Both the position numbers and the translations under genes were made by a program. A stretch of DNA of 35,831 nt from Myxococcota bacterium (GTDB lineage Bacteria > Myxococcota_A > Polyangia > Polyangiales > Polyangiaceae). The stretch spans positions 1 through 35,831 of the forward strand of contig CAUJFL010000394.1 of NCBI GenBank assembly GCA_963169165.1, in the 5' to 3' direction. The notes beneath the pieces are model-generated. The model saw only the letters and a program-made list of their open reading frames with translations, did not search any database and was not told the DNA's origin. This document shows positions 30,101-35,831 of the stretch, one piece after another; position 1 is the stretch's first letter, and each line of letters opens with the position of its first letter.

Positions 30101-30739
30101 GGCGAGGTCGAGAAGAACGGCCTCGCGAAGAGCCAGCTCCACATCCTCGCGGGCCTCACGCGGCTCCGGCAGGCGGCGTGCGATCCGCGGCTGATGGGGC
30201 TGCCGCGCACGTTCGGTGACGACGACTCGGGCAAGCTCGACGCCCTGCGCGAGCTCGTGCAGTCGGCGGTCGAGGGCGGCCACAAGGTGCTCGTCTTCAG
30301 CCAGTTCGTGCAGATGCTCCAGCTCATCCGCGCGGCGTTCGACAAGGACGGCGTCAAGTACGAGTACCTCGACGGCTCGACGGTCGATCGCCAGGCGCGG
30401 GTCGAGCGCTTCCAGGCCGATCCGACCTGCAGCGCCTTCTTGATCAGCCTGAAGGCGGGCGGCACCGGCCTCAACCTGACGGCCGCCGACACCGTCGTTC
30501 ACTTCGATCCGTGGTGGAACCCCGCCGTCGAGGAGCAGGCGAGCGCTCGCGCGCACCGCATCGGCCAGTCGAAGGTCGTGACCGTGTATCGCCTCGTGTC
30601 CGAGGGCACGATCGAGGAGAAGATCCTGGTCCTGAAGAGCAAGAAGCAGAAGCTCGTCGAGAGCGTCCTCAGCGAGGATCAAGGCGGCGCGAAGAAGCTC
30701 ACCAAGACCGACATCGAGGATCTCTTCCGGCTCGACTGA
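27161..30739 (+). CDS. SNF2/Swi2-type helicase with SWIM zinc finger
   Basis: A bacterial SNF2 ATPase of up to 1192 residues. An N-terminal SWIM zinc finger has the pattern CxCx9CxH (Cys147, Cys149, Cys159, His161), with a Pro-rich linker and a long middle region (about 265-690) typical of the HepA-like SNF2 group. The ATPase core follows: RPYQEAGLSWLLF, Walker A DDMGLGKT (about 756), VAPTSVVPNWAREF, DEAQ box (about 851), LTGTPIENRLSELWSIFDF, and in lobe 2 VFSQFVQMLQLI, LISLKAGGTGLNLTAAD, DPWWNPAVEEQASARAHRIGQ. It should remodel protein-DNA complexes or track on duplex DNA. The first 60 codons look unlike the family; GTG 27311 or TTG 27332 may be the true start. Confidence 0.93.
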   Translation: MTRSVAPPGSPSARSPGWVAGLREGLSAFTAQTSPDERGSSQRQRSPPREVHRAGVLLANTDDIPAPAPSTKLQATIADTLSTLSDRGLRRLLGARTFLRGLEYSRRRVVEDVVVAESEATGRVRGSDPEPYAARVYLSPEGIRSDCSCPVFEKSQQHCKHVAALLISVRDQARGSNPRPPAPPPPPAPPTSASSQAAPGGGGSKSSRRERRRQRLLAMQSGVSTTHVVDRHHGTAHTHVVASSLADATQRSTGIGAWLPPSGAPQQARPIEFRILVRQGGLTVTALDAEARAPMLPSVALSWQALSPTADREALRVLARFESGNPRHPAVDIRGEEVSELLPLLNGRRVLLEPTLMQLRFGDDALRPRFDLELAGDSIVAKASFERVGDKRRFSLSQGGWFEGHPSWHVDTSDGVARPIDRRVSVAAMRRLVKSPTISEPASELVPLVMDGLPRVALEMGAELPTLDQIADVVDIEPTFRMQAGGGITEVVVTLTAVYDDTEVQVRADGISPPVILKPPTEGQKRFRCIRTDIAAQQAAAERLKELGLLPDDGGQKFSAIGPKAIKFWSEGLGTLPESWDLFVPEDLVDTQVRKAPLSISAFVDRKSTSGMDWLSLKLNFSSEGVGVDRDELMRTIAAGKKYVKLEDGSFAELDPQAVRALLDRELEILSSMGKGGKIPLSQAGRLEELLGQIDGDVRVAASARDLFKQLRDIDGIEVAKKPKALKATLRPYQEAGLSWLLFVHKLRSGGVLADDMGLGKTLQTIGLLTAVKQEEKRVRALIVAPTSVVPNWAREFERFAPSLKTVVWHGADRHEQKDEAESAEVLITSYQLLRRDEEYLSSLELSYAVLDEAQHIKNSTSATAAAAKRLRSDRRLALTGTPIENRLSELWSIFDFVSPGLLGSLDKFEERYGRPIDNGDVKAANRLRATIHPFILRRTKLEVEKDLPEMIETDRVVEMTAEQKKVYQAILREVRAQVMGEVEKNGLAKSQLHILAGLTRLRQAACDPRLMGLPRTFGDDDSGKLDALRELVQSAVEGGHKVLVFSQFVQMLQLIRAAFDKDGVKYEYLDGSTVDRQARVERFQADPTCSAFLISLKAGGTGLNLTAADTVVHFDPWWNPAVEEQASARAHRIGQSKVVTVYRLVSEGTIEEKILVLKSKKQKLVESVLSEDQGGAKKLTKTDIEDLFRLD

Positions 30740-30761
30740 CGCGCCTGCTAACGTCGCGGTG

Positions 30762-31052
30762 ATGGGGCACCGCGGCCAGGTCGGCGGCTCTGCGGCAGCG
30801 CGTGGCGGCGACAGGGTCGAGAGGCTCCTCGCCGTGCTGGAGCGGTACGTCGCGCGGCTCTCCGCGGCCGCCGTCGTGAAGGCCTCGATCGCGCGGCTCG
30901 GCTACACGGGCGCGGCGCTCTCGGCCGATCAGCTCGAGCGCCTCGTAGCCGAGACCATGATCGGGCTCAGGTTGTTCTGCGCGCCCGCGCGGCTGCCGGA
31001 CCTGATGCTCGAGCTCGCGGAGCTCTGCGAACTCGAGCGAGATCACAGGTGA
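30762..31052 (+). CDS. Small helical protein of unknown function
   Basis: A 96-residue protein starting 22 bp after the SNF2 gene on the same strand (GTG 30759 would add one residue). It is Ala/Leu/Arg-rich and predicted mostly helical, with no signal peptide, membrane segment or motif I recognise; it ends with an acidic Leu-rich helix (LMLELAELCELERD). It is likely co-transcribed with the helicase and could be an accessory factor, but that is only position. It ends 1 bp before the stop of the convergent DUF917 gene. Confidence 0.65.
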   Translation: MGHRGQVGGSAAARGGDRVERLLAVLERYVARLSAAAVVKASIARLGYTGAALSADQLERLVAETMIGLRLFCAPARLPDLMLELAELCELERDHR

Positions 31053-31053
31053 G

Positions 31054-32193
31054 CTAGGGCGCGAGCCGCTCGAGGGGCACGTACGGGCCGCCGTAGCCGA
31101 GCGGGCGCATCAGCGCGAGGTAGGCGTCGATGATCGAGCGCGCGCGCCCAGCCTTGTTCGACGCGACGCCGAGCACGACGACCCGCTTGCCCTCCTTCTT
31201 CACCTCGTCGGCCTCCGCGTTGGAGAACGGCGCGCCGTCGGTGGTCATGAAGCAGACGAGATCGGGGGAGAGCGCGACCGGCGAGGTCTTCGACTCGTCC
31301 CACGCGAAGAGGTTCTCGTTCTGGTTATAGATGCGCATCGTGCGGCGGCCGTGGCGCAGGGTGACGATGCCGAGATCGAACCCTCCGGCCGTCTCCTCCG
31401 CGACGTCGACGAGCTCGCCCTCGAAGAGCACGCGCGCGCGGAGGAGCTTCGTGACCGCGGCGACGGGATCCGTCTTCCGTTGTCGCGCGAGGCGCAGGGC
31501 GGCGCCGACCCGACGCGCGCGCGTCAACGTGCCGCCGACCGCGGCGGACTTCATCGTCGCGCCGGTCATCGACCAGAACGCGACGCCGGCGTCCTCGTGA
31601 AACGCGCCGCCGGAGATGATCCCGCGGAGGGTCGCGTCGGCCGTCGCGGCGTCGGGGGCGTCGAAGCGGATGGACAGCTCGCCGTTCGCGACCAACACCG
31701 GGGAGAGCGGCAGGCCGTGCGCGGCGTAGGTCGACACGCCCAGCGTCGGCATCGCGCGGTCCGCGCCCGACGCGTCGACCAGCGGGAGCCCGCGGCTCGC
31801 GCACACGGTCATCGGAAGGATGCTGTTGCCCGCGCCCACCTCGCCGGGCAGGACGAGGTCGAACGTGCCGCCGCGCACCGCTTCGAGCGCGCCGAACGCG
31901 ATGGTGGCCGCGTCGAACGGGAAGCCAGAGGCGGCCGCCGTCGGCGAGCCCACCCCCGCCGAGACCGCCATCGTCGCGTCGTCGGCGACGTCGGCGGGCG
32001 CGACGAGGTCGATGACGGGCGTCTTCGCGAGGATCTCGGTCAAGAGCTGCTGGCCGAGGTCGAACGGCCCGCCGCCGCCCGCGCCGAGCAAGGTCGCGCC
32101 GACGAGCACGTCGTGCAGCGCGGTGGCGTCGAGCTGCGTGGCGCGGGGACGCGTCGTGGATCTGGTCTGCTGCTGGGGCTTGGTGGTCTTCAT
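31054..32193 (-). CDS. DUF917 (S-methyl thiohydantoin desulfurase-like) protein
   Basis: A 379-residue cytoplasmic protein of the DUF917 family: DVLVGATLLGAGGGGPFDLG at the start, VLPGEVGAGNSILPMTVCASRG, SGADRAMPTLGVSTYAAHG, and a C-terminal LVCFMTTDGAPFSNAEADEV. The family occurs alone or fused to hydantoinase-like proteins and has been linked to S-methyl thiohydantoin breakdown; whether this member acts on that compound is not visible. The ATG has a good ribosome binding site (AGGAGAGG upstream) and overlaps the stop of the cyclase gene as ATGA, so it is translated in the same operon. No hydantoinase gene is nearby in the window. Confidence 0.85.
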   Translation of the reverse strand: MKTTKPQQQTRSTTRPRATQLDATALHDVLVGATLLGAGGGGPFDLGQQLLTEILAKTPVIDLVAPADVADDATMAVSAGVGSPTAAASGFPFDAATIAFGALEAVRGGTFDLVLPGEVGAGNSILPMTVCASRGLPLVDASGADRAMPTLGVSTYAAHGLPLSPVLVANGELSIRFDAPDAATADATLRGIISGGAFHEDAGVAFWSMTGATMKSAAVGGTLTRARRVGAALRLARQRKTDPVAAVTKLLRARVLFEGELVDVAEETAGGFDLGIVTLRHGRRTMRIYNQNENLFAWDESKTSPVALSPDLVCFMTTDGAPFSNAEADEVKKEGKRVVVLGVASNKAGRARSIIDAYLALMRPLGYGGPYVPLERLAP

Positions 32194-35100
32194 GGTCCTC
32201 TCCTGTGTGGCGTTGCGAGCCTCTTCGTGATCGCCTGCGCGCCCTGCGCCGCCGCGACCTCCGCGGCGCGGGCGAGCAGCGAGGCGTCGCTCCGCGCGAG
32301 CCCGCGCAGCCGCAGCAGCTCCGCGACGAACACGCGCTCCCCCGTCGCGTCCGCCGCCTCGAGGCCCTGCTCGAGCGCCCGCTCGGCCACGTCGCGCGCT
32401 CCCGCGTCGAGCGCGGCGCGCGCGATGAGCGCCGACGAGAGCGTCGTGGAGACCTTCACCCCTCGCGCGTGCATCGTCGCCGCCGCCTCGGTCGCCGTCG
32501 AGAGGCCCTCTTCGACGCGTCCGCTCCGCGCGATCGCGCAGCCGCGGACCAGCGCTCCGACCGGCGCGTACGCGGGGAAGCCCTCTCCGACCGCCAGCCG
32601 CACCAGCTCGGCGGCGCGCGCCTCGGCGAGCTCGAGCTCGTCGCGGTGAAGGTGCAGGTACGCGAGCGTCTGCAGCACGAGCGCCTCGCTGAACGGCTGA
32701 CGCAGCTCCCTCGCGAAGGCGTGCGCGCCCGTCGCCGCGGTCAGCGCGAGGTCGGCCTCGCCCATCAGCCAGAGCGTGGTCGCGTAAGGGAACATCGCCG
32801 TCACTCGCGGCGTCTGCGCGAACCGCGCGAGGTGCGCGGCGTGCATCTCCTCGCGGACACCGACGATCGCCGCCTCGAGGTGCGCGCGCGCGCGGCCGAG
32901 CTCGCCCGCCCAGAACAGCGAATTTCCGAGCACGTGATCGGCCTCGATCGTCATGTGAGGATCGTTCGATGTGGCCGCGAGCGCGTGGCAGGCCTCGGCG
33001 AGCTGTCGTGAGCGCGCGTGATCGGCGCGGAACAGGTGAAACGTGCGGAGCCCGAACAGCGCGGCGAACCTGGGCCCCGGGTCGTCGGAGCCGCTGGAGA
33101 GCTCGTCCGCGCGCTCGTAGGCGCGGCGGGTCTCGTCGGCGCCCTGGCCGTGCGTGACGATGCGCACGACGCCCTCGTGCATCCTCAGCGCGAGCTCGTG
33201 CGCGCGCCTGGCGCCGGCGTCGGCGAGCTGGGGGAGGAGCGACAGCGCGCGCTCGACGTGGGCGCCCGCCTCGCGGTGCGCGCCGTCTCGCAGCGCGCGC
33301 TCGGTCGCCGTGCGGTACGACGAGATCGCCGGCTCGAGCTCGCCCGCGGCCGCGTGGTGAAACGCGAGGCGCCCTGCCTGCGCCTCGAGCGTGCCCGCGT
33401 AGAGCGCGCGCAGGGCGACCGCGACCTTGCCGTGGAGCTCGCGCCTCGTCGACGCGAGGGACAGCTCGTAGGCCGCGTCGCGCAGCAGCGCGTGCGCGAA
33501 CATCAGCCGGTGCGCGTCGACGGGGCTCCACACGCCTCGTCGCTCCGCCTCCCCGATCCGCGGCGTCGCCGTCGGCGGCGTCAGGCCGCGCGCGACGAGC
33601 AGCGCCTCGAGCTCGTCGGCGTCGAACTCGCGACCGAGCGCCGACGCGTCCGACACCACCGCGCGCACGTCGGGGGGCAACCGATCGAGCCTCGCGACGA
33701 GGACGGCGCGGAGGTCGGGCGGCACGACCGCCGAGTCTGGTGGGTGATCGAGCGCGTCGAGATCTCGCAGCAAGAGCACCGTGTGCTCGACGAACAGGGG
33801 GTTGCCGTCGGTGCGGGCCGCGAGCCAGGCCGCGACCTCGGGCGACAGCGCCCGACCCACGAGCGACTCCCCGAGCGCCCGGACGTCCTCGAGCGAGAGC
33901 GCCCCGAGGGTCACGCCGAGATCGACGTCGACGAGCGGTCGATCGAGGGGGCGCGCTGTCGCCAGGAGGGCGACGCGGCACCCGCCGAGCGCGGCGCGCG
34001 CGCGCTCGAAGAAGCCACGGGTCTCGGGGTCGGCCAGGTGGAGATCGTCGAGCTGCAGGACCAGCGGTCGCGCGCGGGACAGCGCCGAGAAGAGCGCGAT
34101 CGCCGCGCGCTCCTGCGCGGCGAGGCGAGCAGGGGGCGGCATCCGAAAGAAGGGCGAGTCGCTCGCGCTGGCGTCGAGCAGCGCGTCGAGCAGCGGCGCG
34201 TGGGCGTCGAGCGCGCCGCCTCGCTCCGCGCACGCGTCGAGCGTCGCCCTGAGCTTGGCGCGCACGACCTCTGGCGCGTCGAGCCGCGTCGCGCCGACGA
34301 TCGCGCCGACGATCGCGCGGACGGGGCCGAGGGCGCGGGCGTCGATCGGATCGACGGCCGCTGCGTGCCAGGTCGTCTCGTCGCGCAGCGTGTCGCGCGC
34401 GTCGGCGACGAGGCGACTCTTGCCGACGCCCGCCTCGCCCTCGACGAGGATCGCGCCGCCGTCGCCGGCGAGCGCCCGGCGCAGCCCGTCGAGGAGCGCC
34501 GCGCGCTCTCGCGCTCGCCCGAGCAGCGGGCCGCTCGCGGACGTCGCCGCGTGCGCGCCGACGAGGCGGTGGATCGGGACCTCGGAGGCGAACCCTTTGA
34601 ACTGCCGCTTCCCGAGCGGCTCGAAGGCGTGCGAGGCGCGGCCGAGGCGCTCGAGCTCGGGGTCGATCGAGATCTGCCCTGGCGGCGTCGCCGCGAGCAT
34701 CCGCGCGGCCAGGTTCACCGCGTCGCCGTAGCACGCGTACTCCTCGCGGCTCCTCGCGCCCACGAACCCGGCGAACACGCGGCCCCTCGCGAGGGCGGCG
34801 CGGAGCTCGGGCCGCCGCGACGTGAGCGCGAGCGCCGCCGACAGCGCGAGCTCGGGATCGCGCTCGGAGGCGCGCGGCGCGCCCCAGTAGACGAGCGCGA
34901 CCGGACCCTTGTCACCCAGCTCGATCTGGCGGAGGTGCCCGGCGTACCGAGCGCACACCGAGAGGACGTCTCCGACCGCGTCGTCGAGCGACTCTCCGGC
35001 GAGCGCCACGAACATCACGACGACGTCGCGCAGCTCCCCGAAGCGGGCTTCGTCCAGCAGCGTCGGGGAGAAGAAGCGGCAGGCGACCGATCGCGCGTCG

Positions 35101-35672
35101 GCGGGCGCGGGGACCTCGACCGGGGCGACTGAAGACAGGCGCTCGGTCGCGGCGCCGCGCTCTTCGAACGCGAACGGCGCGGCCGCCGCCTGGGCCTCGA
35201 CCGCGCGATCGATGGCCGATCCGCCGAAGGCGTAGGTGGACCGGTCGCCGCGCGAGAACACGTGGCCGCGCACCTCGCCGATGCCGACGCCGACGCGCAC
35301 CGCGAGGTCGAAGGTGCCGAGCGCGGTCCGGCGCGGGGTCACGGCGCGCACGGCCGTGATCACCGCGTCGGCGGACTCGCGCGCGCGCGCCGCCGCCTCG
35401 TCGGGCGGGCCCAGGAACACCGCGGTGAAGGCGTCGCCCGCGTAGCTCGCGATGAACCCGCCGTGCGCCGCGACCGCCGCGACCGACGGCTCGAACAGCG
35501 CGGTGATCGTCTCCGCGAGGATCTCGACGCCGAGCGGCCCCTCGGCCGCGAGCGCGCGCGTCAGGGCGACGAACCCGCGCACGTCGACGAACAGCACAGC
35601 GCCCGGCTCGCGCGTGGCCGCGACCCCTGCGGCCGCGCGCGCGATGACCACGGAGGGGACGAGCGCGCGCAT
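32190..35672 (-). CDS. Tandem class III nucleotide cyclase + AAA ATPase + TPR protein
   Basis: A 1160-residue soluble signalling protein with the layout of soluble adenylyl cyclase. Cyclase domain 1 keeps both metal-binding Asp residues (LFVDVRGF, Asp30; YAGDAFTAVF, Asp80) but its transition-state Asn/Arg are lost (AIDRAVEA). Domain 2 lacks the first metal Asp (MFVALAGE) but keeps Asn/Arg in YGDAVNLAARM and a Lys in LGDKGPVALVYWG. The two halves thus complement each other to make one active site. The base-selecting residue before the YGD segment is Ala, so ATP versus GTP preference is open. Then come a STAND/AAA ATPase (Walker A EGEAGVGKS, Walker B LVLQLDDLHLADP) and TPR-like helices to the C-terminus. 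The ATG overlaps the stop of the upstream partial gene (TGATG). Confidence 0.93.
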   Translation of the reverse strand: MRALVPSVVIARAAAGVAATREPGAVLFVDVRGFVALTRALAAEGPLGVEILAETITALFEPSVAAVAAHGGFIASYAGDAFTAVFLGPPDEAAARARESADAVITAVRAVTPRRTALGTFDLAVRVGVGIGEVRGHVFSRGDRSTYAFGGSAIDRAVEAQAAAAPFAFEERGAATERLSSVAPVEVPAPADARSVACRFFSPTLLDEARFGELRDVVVMFVALAGESLDDAVGDVLSVCARYAGHLRQIELGDKGPVALVYWGAPRASERDPELALSAALALTSRRPELRAALARGRVFAGFVGARSREEYACYGDAVNLAARMLAATPPGQISIDPELERLGRASHAFEPLGKRQFKGFASEVPIHRLVGAHAATSASGPLLGRARERAALLDGLRRALAGDGGAILVEGEAGVGKSRLVADARDTLRDETTWHAAAVDPIDARALGPVRAIVGAIVGATRLDAPEVVRAKLRATLDACAERGGALDAHAPLLDALLDASASDSPFFRMPPPARLAAQERAAIALFSALSRARPLVLQLDDLHLADPETRGFFERARAALGGCRVALLATARPLDRPLVDVDLGVTLGALSLEDVRALGESLVGRALSPEVAAWLAARTDGNPLFVEHTVLLLRDLDALDHPPDSAVVPPDLRAVLVARLDRLPPDVRAVVSDASALGREFDADELEALLVARGLTPPTATPRIGEAERRGVWSPVDAHRLMFAHALLRDAAYELSLASTRRELHGKVAVALRALYAGTLEAQAGRLAFHHAAAGELEPAISSYRTATERALRDGAHREAGAHVERALSLLPQLADAGARRAHELALRMHEGVVRIVTHGQGADETRRAYERADELSSGSDDPGPRFAALFGLRTFHLFRADHARSRQLAEACHALAATSNDPHMTIEADHVLGNSLFWAGELGRARAHLEAAIVGVREEMHAAHLARFAQTPRVTAMFPYATTLWLMGEADLALTAATGAHAFARELRQPFSEALVLQTLAYLHLHRDELELAEARAAELVRLAVGEGFPAYAPVGALVRGCAIARSGRVEEGLSTATEAAATMHARGVKVSTTLSSALIARAALDAGARDVAERALEQGLEAADATGERVFVAELLRLRGLARSDASLLARAAEVAAAQGAQAITKRLATPHRRGP

Positions 35673-35831
35673 CAGCCGCCGCCTGGCAGGAACGGGACCG
35701 TCAGCGCGCCCTTGAAGTAGCCCATGAGCGTGTCGACGTCATAGCCCCCGAACCAGAACGACAGCGGCCAGGGCTGCGACGTGCCGACGACGCCGCCGAG
35801 GAGCCCGTCGGTGTCCTCGACGCGGGGCGGG
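35672..35831 (-). CDS. Unknown protein, C-terminal part
   Basis: The last 52 residues of a gene that enters from the right edge; it ends in TGA at 35672-35674, overlapping the cyclase start as TGATG. The visible part contains GLLGGVVGTSQPWPLSFWFG and GYFKGALTVPFLPGGG. It is rich in aromatic and Gly residues, with no clear transmembrane segment and no motif I recognise. Tight coupling says it belongs to the cyclase operon. Function unknown. Confidence 0.7.
   Translation of the reverse strand, partial: PPRVEDTDGLLGGVVGTSQPWPLSFWFGGYDVDTLMGYFKGALTVPFLPGGG

Noticed and set aside
28052-30682. Minus-strand open frame of 876 codons under the SNF2 gene
   Set aside because: Antisense shadow of the helicase with no motif; the plus-strand frame has full SNF2 motifs.
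33018-35132. Plus-strand open frame of 704 codons opposite the cyclase gene
   Set aside because: Antisense shadow; composition is Arg/Glu-rich and no domain is seen.

Overview
The window is very GC-rich, densely coded DNA whose gene content and protein style point to a myxobacterium, most likely of the Polyangia side of Myxococcota. The signs are many lipoproteins, a glycine/alanine-rich linker behind a lipobox, Cys-rich secreted modules with the CNGxDDDC motif, a tandem-cyclase/AAA/TPR regulator, and many ATGA or GTGA start/stop overlaps. This placement is inference; there is no rRNA, tRNA or other taxonomic marker. I saw no phage genes, insertion sequences or CRISPR array.

Layout from left to right. 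The 3' part of ruvB (+) opens the window. Next comes a minus-strand envelope operon: a TolC-like outer-membrane protein, a MepA/LAS-type peptidase and a small lipoprotein. larE (+) diverges from it across a small palindrome. A tandem-repeat patch follows. Then a minus-strand molybdenum-enzyme operon resembles 4-hydroxybenzoyl-CoA reductase. Its [2Fe-2S] subunit is fused to the C-terminus of a 2-isopropylmalate-synthase-like enzyme. A MocA-like Mo-cofactor nucleotidyltransferase diverges from it. Next are a PAP2-type protein, a lipoprotein overlapping aroA (+), an alpha/beta-hydrolase lipoprotein and a modular subtilisin-like lipoprotein (-). Then come a DUF1549/DUF1553 and DUF1501 export pair followed by ybeY (+). 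An HU-like gene, a lipoprotein, a glutamate-cysteine ligase and a ParA/J-domain/RodZ-HTH fusion follow (+). A redoxin lipoprotein and an ABC-F ATPase (-), a SWIM/SNF2 helicase with a small downstream gene (+), and a minus-strand operon close the window: an unknown partial gene, a tandem cyclase/AAA/TPR protein and a DUF917 protein.

Two things stand out. First, the Mo-enzyme locus: the flavin subunit carries four cysteines with the spacing I recall for the [4Fe-4S] cluster of HcrB, and the small subunit exists only as the tail of a DRE-TIM (IPMS-like) enzyme. I know of no described enzyme built this way. Second, four plus-strand genes (larE, ybeY, HU-like, lipoprotein) have no conventional stop where their family or the DNA composition says they should end. 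Each carries an in-frame TTA exactly there. These are the only in-frame TTA codons I could find in the real genes of the window, and no gene here ends in TAA. Either TAA stops have become TTA in this sequence (error or editing) or TTA acts as a terminator. I give these genes their inferred ends at the TTA and describe the longer literal reading frame in each entry.
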